NCBI GenBank assembly: GCA_030141605.1
Contig: JAQGDQ010000686.1
Location: 64,001-97,851, forward strand
Origin: Tubiluchus corallicola
Taxonomy: Eukaryota; Priapulida; Priapulimorpha; Priapulimorphida; Tubiluchidae
Reading direction: 5' to 3'
Length of the DNA: 33,851 bases
The notes below the pieces were generated by a model. That model saw only the letters and a program-made list of their open reading frames with translations. It searched no databases and had not been told where the DNA came from. Numbering within the stretch: position 1 is the stretch's first letter; each line of letters starts with the position of its first letter. Below are positions 1 through 9,041 of the stretch, piece by piece. The translations under genes and the position numbers were made by a program.

Positions 1-1
1 T

Positions 2-526
2 TCCATTACTTGGACATTAGCTATAATTGAGGCACCTATTTTTGTTTTGAGCATCATTTTCAAAATTCAGCTTCTGTCAACTGTTGAAGCAATTTTAACA
101 TTTTATGTACCAATGTTCACGATTCTTGTATTGTACATCTTTATTTGGAAAACGGCACGAAGGCACGTTTTGCAGATACATGATCAAGATCACGGAAGAC
201 AGGCAAATGTGATGCAGATGAAAGCAACAAAAACTTTAGCCATTGTTACCTTTGCTTTTCTTTTATGCTGGGGTCCTTTTAATCTGTATTTTGTATCTTC
301 TTATGAAAAGAAACATGAAGTGCTTCACGTTTTATATGGACTTGGATTAGTCAACAGTGCTCTTAATCCAATCATATATGCATTTTATAGCACTGACATT
401 AAATTGGGCTTCAAGAAAATTTTGTTTCCACATAAATTGACTGAGAACCATATTAGCAGTGCACAAGTGAACAACATTCCGGAAACTGGTCACCACCCTA
501 CTATACAAAGTAATCAGATTTCTTGA
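2..526 (+). CDS. Class A GPCR, 3' part (TM4 to C-tail), cut by window edge
   Basis: The reading frame is open from the first bases of the window, so the gene starts upstream and only the C-terminal half is visible. It begins in TM4 (ITWTLAIIEAP), then TM5 with the conserved proline (FYVPMF) and tyrosine (LYIFIW), TM6 with the CWxP motif (FLLCWGPF), TM7 with NPIIY, and helix 8 (GFKKILF). The tail after helix 8 is about 33 residues, far longer than the 2-12 residues of most other copies in the array. It is hydrophilic with several Asn, Gln and His. The same tail recurs in the remnant at 7744-7851, so these two form a distinct subtype. The product should be a plasma-membrane receptor coupling to heterotrimeric G proteins; the ligand is unknown. 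No disabling mutation is visible in this part. Confidence 0.9.
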   Translation, partial: SITWTLAIIEAPIFVLSIIFKIQLLSTVEAILTFYVPMFTILVLYIFIWKTARRHVLQIHDQDHGRQANVMQMKATKTLAIVTFAFLLCWGPFNLYFVSSYEKKHEVLHVLYGLGLVNSALNPIIYAFYSTDIKLGFKKILFPHKLTENHISSAQVNNIPETGHHPTIQSNQIS

Positions 527-967
527 AATTCAGCACACAAGCTAAAAACAGTTTGGAATGAACCAATCAACTATGCAACATGCTTCAAATGGAGCACACA
601 ACTGAGCAATATTTTTAAAATCAGGAAACTTTGGGACATGCTGGACTCAGGCACACTGTGACCAATGAAACAAAAGACCACAGTTGGTAGCAGTTGCATA
701 GCATCCTGCTTCCAAAAAGACTGAAAATGATTTAACTATTAACGTAAATAGTAAGTATCTATTTACCCTAGATTTAACAGGTTTTGTCAATACAACATTT
801 TCAAGTGCAATTTTCAAACAATAAATAGCGACTTTATGCTCATACTTATTTCTGGAATGAAACTTTCTTTTCCTGTATTTTCTTAAAGTTGTAGATTTTC
901 TTAATCACATTTACTACATTGTTTCAGTAATAATGACTCTGCTATCATCATCATTACAGTACTCATC

Positions 968-1007
<40 letters not shown>

Positions 1008-1120
1008 CCCAAAGCACAACAACAGAAAGGCCTGCAAGACCTTAGTGTTAAACTTAACAAAGCCTACTTAAACAATAATGAGGTAATCATCATTATTATT
1101 CAATAGAAATTATTATAATC
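527..1120. other. 3' flank of first receptor gene, no gene seen
   Basis: The first part resembles the sequence after the receptor-tail remnant at 7852-8110, so it belongs to the duplicated unit. AATAAA at about 821 is a possible polyadenylation signal. A TA microsatellite sits at 970-1005. I see no coding potential. Confidence 0.6.
970..1005. repeat. (AT)n microsatellite
   Basis: An uninterrupted AT dinucleotide tract of about 36 bases. It is followed by an AATCCCAAA stretch that recurs near 12283 and 16281 in paralogous spacers. Confidence 0.95.
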
Positions 1121-1570
1121 AAAAATGCACAAACATTCCATGGAGCATAAACTGAGTGTGCATGCATAATAATATACGTGTAGTGTGTGCCTAATTGCGA
1201 AATGTTTACACATTTGCATGTAGCACTTTAGTTGCGTCCTGTTATTGTTTAACAAATGTGCTTGATATCTGCAAATTTTATAGGAACAAAAACATTGTGA
1301 TAATCTATAGTGCACTTTAATGTAAACGGCATTATATTCCACTAAGGCAAGGTGAGAATGACCAATATCAGGTGCTTTTAACGCCGTTCTGCGATGTTGG
1401 CATGTTTAACGATCTAGCCCTCACAGAGAAAAGGTACCATAAACAGTCAACAAAATAACAAGCATCAGTGTCATACTCTCTCTATCTCCTGTGAATGAGA
1501 GACAGTAGTGCATGTTTTCCACGCAGCTATGATGACCTTTTGCTCTTTGAAAAGTAAAAATATTGTAAAT
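1121..1570 (+). promoter_or_regulatory. Conserved upstream block of receptor pseudogene 2
   Basis: Shares an ordered series of short conserved patches with the blocks before the other receptor genes: ATGCACAAACATT, a GTGTGCCTAATT-like patch, GCACTTTA, AACATTGTGAT, and a CTCACAGAGAAAAG-like patch. It ends in a CGCAGCT patch and TTTTGCTCTTTGAAAAGT before the ATG. Conservation across paralogs suggests promoter plus 5' UTR, although recent duplication alone would also give similarity. Confidence 0.4.
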
Positions 1571-2460
1571 ATGAATTCGACTACATTTTTGTTGGATTTT
1601 GCTGCAGCAAATACGACAGAAACTGACGATATACTTGTAATTGATTTTTCATTGATCTTAATTATGGTGCTACTGCTCTCATTATCAGACTTGGCTATAA
1701 TTACAGGAAACTTATTAGATTTGATTGCAATTTATAACATTCCTCGCTTACACACAAAAATGAATGTGTTCATAGCGTCGCTTGCAGTGACTGACTTACT
1801 TGTTGCCATACCTGTGTCAGCAGAAATCACTGTGATCTTCTACCCAGCTGTGAGATTAAACCACATATACACATTGATACTGTACGCATTTGAAAGTTCA
1901 ATGACAAATGCAAGTATAAATCATTTATGTGTGATAGCTGGTGAAAGATATGTGGCTGTTGTTCATCCATTCAAGTATCACAGCATAGTGAAGAAAAAGC
2001 CATTGTTGTAGCACTTTGTACTATTTGGACTGTTGCTTTAGTACAAGCACTTATTTTTTCTTTGAATAACATTTTTTCTGCACGCAGTTTATCAATTCTT
2101 TACCTTATTTCATCATTTTATTTACCTGTATTTGTGATTCTTGTACTGTATGCCCTAATTTGGAGAACGGCAAGAAGACACGTCTTACAGATACACAGTC
2201 AAGGTCAAGAAAGCCGTCCAAATGTGATGCAAATGAAAGCAACAAAAACTTTAGCCATCGTTACCTTTGCTTTTCTGGCATGTTGGGGTCCTTTATCACT
2301 GTATGAGATGTTTTGCCATATATTATCTTATGAAACGAAATATGAAACATACCAGATTTTATTTACCCTTGGAGTTATCAACAGTGCTGTTAATCCAATC
2401 GTGTACGCATTTTCTAGCACTGATTTTAGACTGGCTTTCAAGAACATTTTGTTTCCATAA
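1571..2460 (+). pseudogene. Class A GPCR pseudogene, 1-nt frameshift after TM3
   Basis: Starts at the ATG matching the other copies (MNSTTF) and encodes TM1-TM3. It shifts frame at about 1990-1998, where an A run of the intact paralogs (AAGAAAAAAGCC) is one base shorter, and reaches a TAG at 2009-2011. TM4-TM7 continue in the next frame (ALCTIWTVALVQA, then FSLNNIFSARS, FLACWGPL and NPIVY) to TAA at 2458-2460. It also carries a likely damaging Asp in TM1 (GNLLDLIA instead of GNLLVLIA), and GERY replaces AERY at the end of TM3. The 3' half and about 300 bp of flank are almost identical to the next gene, which points to recent exchange or duplication. Sequencing error at the A run is possible, but the extra substitutions favour real decay. 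Confidence 0.85.
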
Positions 2461-3364
2461 TGTTCAGTTGTTGGGAATTCCTTTAATTGAGCACACAAAT
2501 AAATAACATACTTAAAGTGAAGCATGCAGCTGAGTAACAAGTTAAAACAAAACACACAAATGAACAGCATTCTTGAAATGGAGCACACAACTGAACAATG
2601 TACTTGAAATCATGCACAAAACTAAGTGACGTATCAAAATCAAACAGGTAATAACAACTACTAAAACAAAGAAAATGGTAGTTATTATCACCTTTTAAAA
2701 TTACTTACATGCGGGTTCAGAATGGCCTGGGGATTCCTTTCCCTTTTATTTTGGGCAAGCTTGCGTCTTTGCTGATACTTAAATGTTGATATATTATATT
2801 GGTTTGAACAGTGTTAAGTGCTTCTGCAGTTATATTTCTTTTATTGCAGAGTGTTTGCCTTGCACAATGCACTTTGAGCTTCGATAATTTTTCTGTCTAG
2901 CAAGTAGGGACTGATAGTTAAATTTATAATTACCAGTTTTTCGAATGTTTTTGCTTGATTTCTTGTCTTTTATGAAAACATATGCTAAATATATTGGAGG
3001 TTTTATATTCTAGCACCAACTTATCAAGAAAATGTTTGAAAAATACTAAAAATCTAACTAGTACAGCAATTGTAAAAAAAAAATTATATTTTCAAACTCT
3101 GATAGTAGCTCATGGAAGCTGTTATTTTCCTTCGGATTTTTTCTGATGCCAAGCATAGATCTTCATCAGGAAAAGCCATCAACTGGATATAAACATAAGT
3201 TCAATGTGCTCTTTTAAAGTCCATAGCAACCACATTTTCGTACGGTTGCCAAGCATTTTTGTAGAAATGCGACAAAAACAACGGCAAACTTTAACAGCAA
3301 TCTTCTCAAGATTATGTTTTTCAGGGCGCAGTGAGCATGTCAACATCAATGTGGATTAATGCAT
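2461..3364. other. Short spacer with 3' flank of pseudogene 2, no gene seen
   Basis: Bases to about 2800 match 4579-4880 nearly base for base. An AATAAA follows the stop at about 2499. The stretch to about 2940 matches 5377-5520. After that the sequence (2950-3360) has no counterpart that I can see in the window. No coding potential. Confidence 0.6.
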
Positions 3365-3639
3365 ATAACATCATATTGCATTAAAGCAGTGGGGAGTTGA
3401 GCAGTACAAAGGTGCTTCTAACACCCTTTTAGCGCATCAGTGTGTTTTAAGAAGCAGCTATCACAGAGAAAAGAAACCATCAACATTTGTTAAAATAAAA
3501 CAAGGCCTCGGCATCATGCTCGCTCTGTCTCCTGTGATTGGTGGCTTACAATTTTGGCGGATTTTACCAAAGACAGTAGTGTGCTATACTTGTATGCAGC
3601 TCTGACTTTCGCTTTTCGAAAAATAAAAATACTGTGAAC
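3365..3639 (+). promoter_or_regulatory. Conserved proximal upstream block of receptor gene 3
   Basis: Shares with genes 5, 6 and 7 an ordered run of patches: CATATTGCATTAAAGCAGTG, GGTGCTTCTAA, AAGAAGCAGCTAT, ACATTTGTTAAAATAAAAC, ATTTTACCAAAGA, GCAGCTCTGAC and TACTGTGAAC just before the ATG. The -3 base is A, a favourable initiation context. The more distal part of the block seen at other genes is not recognisable here. Confidence 0.4.
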
Positions 3640-4578
3640 ATGAATTCGACTTCATTTTCGGTGGATTTTGCTGCAGCAAATGCAACAGAAGCGGCCGATA
3701 TTCTCGTAACTGATTTATCATTGATCGTAATTATGGTGCTGCTGCTCACATTATCCGTCTTGGCTATAATTGCTGGAAACTTGTTAGTGTTGATTGCAAT
3801 TTATAAGAATCCTCGCTTACAAACAAAAACAAATGTGTTTATAGCGTCGCTTGCAGTGACAGACTTACTTGCTGCCATATCTGTATCAACAGAAATTACC
3901 ATGATGTTCAATCGCAGAGTAAGATTAAACCACGTCTCTGCATTGATACTGTACATACTTGAATTTTCAATGATGAATGCAAGTATTTACCACCTATGCC
4001 TGATAGCTGCTGAAAGATATATAGCTGTTGTTCATCCGTTCAAGTATCATACCATAGTGAGAAAAGAAACCATTGTTGCAGCACTTTGCATAATTTGGAC
4101 TTTAGCTTTAATTCAGGTACAGATTTTTGTTAATTTGAATTTGAGGAACATTCTCAAAGGTTTTGCTACACGGAGCTCATCAATTATTTATAATATTTTA
4201 ACATTTTATGTACCCGTATTTGTGATTCTTGTACTGTATGCCCTAATTTGGAAAACCGCAAGAAGACACGTCTTACAGATACACAGTCAAGGTCAAGAAA
4301 GCCGTCCAAATGTGATGCAAATGAAAGCAACAAAAACTATAGCCATTGTTACCTTTGCTTTTCTGGCATGTTGGGGTCCTTTATCACTGTATGAGATGTT
4401 TTACCATATATTATCTTATGAAACGAAATACGAAACATACCAAATTTTATTTACCCTTGGAGTTATCAACAGTGCTGTTAATCCAATCGTGTATGCATTT
4501 TCTAGCACTGACTTTAGACAGGCATTCAAGAACATTTTGTTCCCACAATGTTCAGTTGTTGGGAATTCCTTTAATTGA
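3640..4578 (+). CDS. Class A (rhodopsin-like) GPCR, intact, ECL2 type A
   Basis: A 312-residue intronless receptor. The start is the ATG preceded by GTGAAC, giving MNSTSF as in the paralogs. The short N-terminus has N-glycosylation sequons (NST at residue 2 and NAT at about residue 14). Motifs in order: TM1 AGNLLVLIAIYK (about 46-57); TM2 ASLAVTDLL (about 69-77); TM3 ending AERYIAVVHPF (ERY about 125-127); TM5 FYVPVF; TM6 FLACWGPL; TM7 NPIVY (about 281-285); helix 8 FRQAFKNIL. The conserved TM3 and ECL2 cysteines are absent. The C-tail is extended by about nine residues (QCSVVGNSFN), because the stop used by pseudogene 2 (CCA TAA) reads CCA CAA here. The tail cysteine could be palmitoylated (inference). 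Expected role: plasma-membrane receptor signalling through G proteins; ligand unknown. Confidence 0.93.
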   Translation: MNSTSFSVDFAAANATEAADILVTDLSLIVIMVLLLTLSVLAIIAGNLLVLIAIYKNPRLQTKTNVFIASLAVTDLLAAISVSTEITMMFNRRVRLNHVSALILYILEFSMMNASIYHLCLIAAERYIAVVHPFKYHTIVRKETIVAALCIIWTLALIQVQIFVNLNLRNILKGFATRSSSIIYNILTFYVPVFVILVLYALIWKTARRHVLQIHSQGQESRPNVMQMKATKTIAIVTFAFLACWGPLSLYEMFYHILSYETKYETYQILFTLGVINSAVNPIVYAFSSTDFRQAFKNILFPQCSVVGNSFN

Positions 4579-4881
4579 GCACACAAATAAATAACATACT
4601 TAAAGTGAAGCATGCAGCTGAGTAACAAGTTAAAACAAAACACACAAATGAACAGCATTCTTGAAATGGAGCACACAACTGAACAATGTACTTAAAATCA
4701 TGCACAAAACTAAGTGACGTATCAAAATCAAACAGGTAATAACAACTACTAAAACAAAGAAAATGGTAGTTATTATCACCTTTTAAAATTACTTACATGT
4801 GGGTTCAGAATGGCCTGGGGATTCCTTTCCCTTTTATTGTGGGCAAGCTTGCGTCTTTGCTGATACTTATATGTTGATATA
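4579..4881. other. 3' flank of receptor gene 3
   Basis: Nearly identical to 2461-2782. AATAAA overlaps the first bases after the stop (about 4586) and is conserved after several copies. It ends at the TA target of the DNA transposon inserted at 4882. Confidence 0.7.
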
Positions 4882-5374
4882 CCGTATTTTCCCATGTATA
4901 AGAGACCCTTTTTTGCTCAGAATTTTCACTTTAAAAATAGGGGGTCTCTTATACATGGGAGTAAGTCTTTTCAATAAGATGCATAAATTGTGACACTAAT
5001 GGTTTTAAAGAAATAAGTGCTCTACAACTGTTTTATTTCGAATAATTATAGTTTCCTTTCAATAAATCTTCTCCATGGCTAAATTCTAATGATAAAATTA
5101 ATGTACCGGGTAAGTTAATATTTTTTTAAATGTCTCTTTGGTATTGGAGAGAAATCGATTGTTCTGCAGCCAATCAACTCCTCTGATGATGAACTGGCTG
5201 GAATTGCTGAAGGTCTGACTCCAGTTGATATTTTTGATGAGAGTGATGAGGAATTTAATGATTCCTATGATGAATAAAGTTATTCATTACCAAAAAACTT
5301 TTTTCCAGAATTTTTGCCTAAAAATTGAAGGGGTCTCTTATACACAAGGGTCTCTTATACATGGGAAAATACGG
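4882..5374. mobile_element. Internally deleted pogo/Tigger-like DNA transposon
   Basis: Perfect 27-bp terminal inverted repeats lie at 4882-4908 and 5348-5374 (outer end CCGTATTTTCCCATGTATAA). They are flanked by TA at 4880-4881 and 5375-5376. The paralogous spacer at 2776-2796 has the uninterrupted site (GATATATTATATTGG), so the insertion is exact and postdates that duplication. Extra copies of the GGGTCTCTTATACA core lie inside at about 4941-4961 and 5331-5345. At 493 bp it is too short for a transposase gene, but it keeps a piece of a transposase C-terminus. TA duplication and the acidic C-terminus fit the Tc1/mariner-pogo group; the exact family is an inference. Confidence 0.85.
5134..5277 (+). 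pseudogene. C-terminal fragment of a transposase (pogo/jerky-like)
   Basis: An open stretch inside the transposon ends at TAA 5275-5277. Its last 36 residues are strongly acidic (for example INSSDDELAG, then DIFDESDEEFNDSYDE). Acidic C-termini of this kind are typical of Tigger/pogo-derived transposases. No DDE catalytic segment remains, so it cannot encode a working enzyme. Family assignment rests on composition and on the surrounding inverted repeats. Confidence 0.5.
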
Positions 5375-5376
5375 TA

Positions 5377-6180
5377 TTATATTGGTTTGAACAGTGTTAA
5401 GTGCTTCTGCAGTTATATTTCTTTTATTACAGAATGTTTGCTTTGCACAATGCACTTTGAGCTTCGATAATTTTTCTGTCTAGCAAGTAGGGACTGATAG
5501 CTAAATTTATATTTACCAGTTTTTCGAATGTTGTTGCTTGAATTAATTTTCACCTGAGTGTTTTGGAACTGGTTGTTGAAAATGGTAGGGAATACTAATC
5601 ATGGCACTCATTTTCTACGCCTTTTAGGGTAAATTAAGGATGGCAACTGCGCTTGCCAAAATGCTTGTCAAATATACATAGCTGCTCGAGATTCAATAAA
5701 TTTCATTTAAATCAACCATGATATCATATGTTTCCCTTGTGATATGGACAAGTCTATTGCTATTGACATAAAGTTCAGACGTCTTGCTTCAGAAAGGATC
5801 TTGTGAGTTTGAGAGGCTCTACAAACTACACAGTTAATATATGTAGCTTTGGTAATGGAAAACGAGAATGATTTCATTACATTTCAGTGTTGTAGTCAAG
5901 TCCTTCGGCTCAAGTGCCAAGTCCTTGTGGTTCATGTCCGAGTAGAGTCTCAAGTCACTGTGGCCCAAATCTGAGTCAAGTCTCGAGTCATTATGTCCAA
6001 GTCTGAGTCGGGTGTCAAGTCATCATGTCTACATGTGAGTCAAGTTGTAAGTCATGCTCATGTGGTCATGTTCAAGCCATCCTAACCCAAGATTTAATCA
6101 ATTCTTAATTTCTTGTTTAACATTAATAAACTAGGCATGTTAGTTTTGGGGTTATTTTTTTATTACTGCACTAAATTTAT
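5377..6180. repeat. Array spacer module (oldest copy in the window)
   Basis: Collinear with later spacers at about 18300-19400, 25020-25620 and 29490-30430. Shared stretches include TTAAGTGCTTCTGC (with 2815), CATTTTAGGGT-like and AATGATTTCATTACATTTCAG. The AAGTC/GAGTC-rich segment is at about 5895-6065. No gene. Confidence 0.7.
5895..6065. repeat. Degenerate AAGTC/GAGTC minisatellite
   Basis: Many imperfect iterations of CAAGTC, GAGTC and TCAAGTC separated by 5-15 bases. The same segment recurs at about 7680-7735, 19140-19290, 25370-25500, 26645-26780 and 30150-30300 as part of the duplicated spacer. No reading frame is conserved between copies. Confidence 0.75.
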
Positions 6181-6412
6181 TGAGTAATATTGACATTCTA
6201 AATTTTGCTATCCATCAGACTGCCTGTGCAAGACAAATTATGTTTGCCGTGGTGGCATATTGAATATAATATTACATTACAACCAGTAGTACTAATTACA
6301 ATCTACAAGAAGTTATTCAAATTACTTATTACACTTGGGAACACTATATCAAATACATTCTTACCTGACAAACCAAATTCTTTTATAGTCTTATTAACAA
6401 GGCACTTTAACT
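6181..6412. repeat. Spacer sub-module, first of two tandem copies
   Basis: Carries ACATTACAACCAGTAGTACT, CTACAAGAAGTTATTC, TACACTTGGGAA and GACAAACCAA patches. The next copy at 6498-6748 repeats them in the same order, and further copies occur near 19510, 22510, 25740, 27025 and 30540. Confidence 0.75.
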
Positions 6413-6495
6413 GAAGACCCAACTCAGTTAATAAGTGTTCAGTCGGTTAATTGGGTCAACGGTCCCAAAGTGAGTCTATTAAGCTGTGCCTACTG
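6413..6495. mobile_element. 3'-terminal remnant of a Tigger-like transposon
   Basis: Matches the end of the element at 21835-22397: GTTCAGTCGGTTAATTGGGT, TGAGTCTATTAAGC and a terminal CCTACTG followed by TA. CAGTAGG read inward is typical of Tigger/pogo termini. Only about 80 bp remain, and no 5' end is recognisable. Confidence 0.5.
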
Positions 6496-6497
6496 TA

Positions 6498-6748
6498 CTG
6501 AGTTTATATCAGACTATGTGCAACACAAATTATTTTACAAATGATTTTATATTTTAAAAAACAGTTTTACAGTGGTGTTATATTGAGTATCCATAACAAA
6601 AAAGTGACATTACAACCAGTAGTACTAATTACAATCTACAAGAAGTTACTCAAATTACTTATTACACTTGGGAAGCACTATATCAAATAGGTTCTTAGCT
6701 GACAAAACCATTTTGTGGTCTTATTAACAAGGGATTTTAACTGAAGAC
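6498..6748. repeat. Spacer sub-module, second tandem copy
   Basis: Starts at the TGAGTTTATATCAGAC patch right after the TA. Repeats the 6181-6412 copy in order, and is closest to the copy at 22398-22650, including the CTTATTAACAAGG end. Confidence 0.75.
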
Positions 6749-6758
6749 CACAATCCTG

Positions 6759-7308
6759 GTACAGATTACACAAAACAAGGCATCATTGATAAATCTTTAA
6801 AGCTGATGTCAACATAGCGCAATCTATTATCTTTCTTCCTACCATTTCCACTAACACATCCTTTTACCCTTCCTGTGTGATCTAACCTTTCTCCCAGTTC
6901 TTTTTTAATTACTTAATTACGAAATTAATGGTACAGATTATGCAAAACAAGGCATCATTGATAAATCTTTAAAGCTGATGTCAACATAGCGCAATCTATG
7001 ATCTTTCTTCCTACCATTTCCACTAACACATCCTTTTACCCTTCCTGTGTGATCTAACCTTTCTCCCAGTTCTTTTTTTTGTTTACTCATCCATTCTTTT
7101 TTTATTGGGTTCATATGACAGTGGGCTTATACGAGCCTTTGCTTCTCTAGCCCACTGCAGTACAATTATTCTTTTATGATAAGGATAGTGTGTGAAACAT
7201 AACAATTTAATACAGTAGATGTAATAATTTTGATGTCACTGTGTGCTTAATGTCATTATATCGTACTGAATGTGATAATAATAATAAATAAAATAAAATA
7301 ATAAAAAA
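6759..7308 (+). repeat. Retroposon-like repeat, plus-oriented copy
   Basis: About 550 bp, beginning GTACAGATTA and ending in an A-rich tail of GATAATAATAATAAAT and AAAATA repeats. The first third is a tandem pair with 172-bp period (starts at 6759 and 6931). A small hairpin follows, AGTGGGCT...AGCCCACT at about 7120-7157. An inverted copy with the same internal structure lies at 8146-8685. A simple-sequence 3' tail and two independent orientations suggest a SINE or the 3' end of a non-LTR element. No coding region or recognisable pol III boxes, so the class is uncertain. Confidence 0.6.
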
Positions 7309-7743
7309 GACCCATCTCAGTTAATAGGTGCTCCAGTGAATGGGCAACTAAATACTTGATTAACCAATGAAAAAAGCTGATTATGAAGCATTTTTAATAT
7401 TTCTGACGCATTATCGAGTTTATATTTAATATTGTAATAACACAGAAAAGTGTGTAACGGAGTGTGGATGCAAACACAGCCGGTGAAGCTAGAGACAAAG
7501 AATTCCACGTTGGGCATGACGTATGCAAAAGTGGCTACAAACAATGGATACAAACAGACTGTGGATCTGGAATGCTTTCATAAATAAGAAAGTAAAGATT
7601 ACTTATAACACATGCAATTATTGATTTGTTTTACTGCCTCACAGTTCCAGCAACTAGTAAAGTCAGTGCTTCGTCACTTTGGGTCTGAGTCAAGTCGTCA
7701 GTCATTCATAACTAGTCCAAGGCAAGTCTCGGTCAATGATACA
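7309..7743. other. Unassigned stretch between repeat and receptor remnant
   Basis: Starts with a CTCAGTTAATAGGTGCTCCA patch resembling the Tigger-like end at 6413-6495. Ends in an AAGTC/GAGTC-rich stretch (about 7680-7735) related to the spacer minisatellite. No gene found. Confidence 0.4.
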
Positions 7744-7851
7744 TTTTCATTTCCACATAAATTGTGTGGAAACCGCACTAATAGTACACCGATGAGCAAC
7801 ATTTCAGAAACTGATCAGCAACCTGAATTGCTAAGTAATCAGCATTCTTGA
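7744..7851 (+). pseudogene. GPCR remnant: C-terminal tail only
   Basis: Encodes FPHKLCGNRTNSTPMSNISE and continues to a TGA at 7849-7851. It matches the long hydrophilic tail of the first gene (FPHKLTENHISS...NNIPETG...NQIS) residue by residue. All seven helices are missing; the sequence just upstream is AAGTC-type repeat. The 3' flank also matches the first gene. It is a truncated duplicate of that subtype and cannot make a receptor. Confidence 0.8.
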
Positions 7852-8145
7852 AATGGAGCATACAAGTTACCAACAGTTCTGAATAAACCAATAAACTAAG
7901 CAACATGCTTGAAATGCACTACATAAGCGAGCAAAGGTTTTGTGAGAAAGCACACAACTAGAAAACATGCTTCAAAAAGGCCAGAGCAATATTTTTAAGC
8001 AACTCAAGGACATATTCGAATCAAGCACCCTGCGAAAAAGTATACAGAAGACTACAGTTGGTAGCTAGTTCCATAAGGTCTTGATTTCAGTAAATGTTGC
8101 CTCATTAGAGATAAGCACATGCAGAAAGCTCTGAATAATGTTCTA
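7852..8145. other. 3' flank of receptor-tail remnant
   Basis: Alignable with 527-720 (AGCAACATGCTT, ACTACAGTTGGTAGC), then joins the later-spacer patch CAGAAAGCTCTGAATAATGTT at 8121-8141, where the reverse-oriented repeat is inserted. No gene. Confidence 0.6.
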
Positions 8146-8685
8146 AATTTTTTCATTTATTATTATTATCACATTCAGTACAATATGATGACATGAAGCA
8201 CACAGTGACATCAAAATTATCACATCATGCTGTATTAAATTGTTATGTTTCATACACTATCGTTATTGTAAGAGAATAATTGTACTGCAGTGGGCTAGAG
8301 AAGCAAAGGCTTGTATAAGCCCACTGTTATGTGAACCCGATAAAAAAAGAATGGATGAGTGATAAAAAAAAGAATTGGGAGAAAGGTTAGATCACGCAGG
8401 AAGGGTAGAAGGATGTGTTAGTGGAAATGGTAGGAAGAAAGATAATAGATTGTGCAATATTGACATCAGCTCTAAAGATTTATCAATGATGCCTTGTTTT
8501 GCATAATCTGTACCAGTAATTTAGTAATTAAGTAATTAAAGAAGAACTGGGAGAAAGGTTGGATCCCACAGGAAGGGTAGAAGAATGTGTTAGTGGAAAT
8601 GGTAGGAAGAAAGATAATAGATTGTGCTATGTTGACATCAGCTCTAAAGGTTTATCAGTGATGCCTTGTTTTGCGTAATCTGTAC
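8146..8685 (-). repeat. Retroposon-like repeat, minus-oriented copy
   Basis: Reverse complement of 6759-7308 with the same 172-bp internal tandem pair (ends at 8513 and 8685), the hairpin, and a T-rich start equal to the tail of the other copy. It interrupts GTTCTA^CATTGTATAA, which is continuous in paralogous spacers at about 19710, 25920 and 27210, so the insertion site is known. About 840 bp containing the receptor-tail remnant separate the two copies. Confidence 0.65.
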
Positions 8686-9041
8686 ATTGTATAAAGCATG
8701 GCGTTTAAATATTTTGTTTTTGTTGAAAAATTCTTAATTCTATGAAGGAAAAAAGAAAACGAAAGCAGTAATTTAAATCTGGGATGAGATTGACGATTGT
8801 CTGTGTTTCTAACAGCATTTACCATACACTTGTCTTAAAAGTCACAAAACCATCTGCAGCATTTGTACCTCTCTCTCCGTCTATGTTTGTATCTCTGGCA
8901 TTTGTATTTGTATTAGAGGGCAAAGCATGAAATTTAAATTTACTGAAACTGAGGTAAATGCTTTATGTAGCATAAATGACTTGCCGTAAATAGTAAGTAT
9001 CTAATTACCCTAGATTTAACAGGTTTTGTCAATATATATAA
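8686..9041. repeat. Array spacer module, distal part
   Basis: Collinear with about 19710-20040: GAAGGAAAAAAGAAAAC, GCAGTAATTTAAATC, TACACTTGTCTTAAAAGTCA and AACAGGTTTTGTCAA. No gene. Confidence 0.65.

Noticed and set aside
4346-4594. Overlapping out-of-frame frames within receptor genes (also on the minus strand at 4416-4676, 10268-10531 and others)
   Set aside because: They recur because the receptor sequence recurs. They have no independent homology and are shadows of the GPCR frame.
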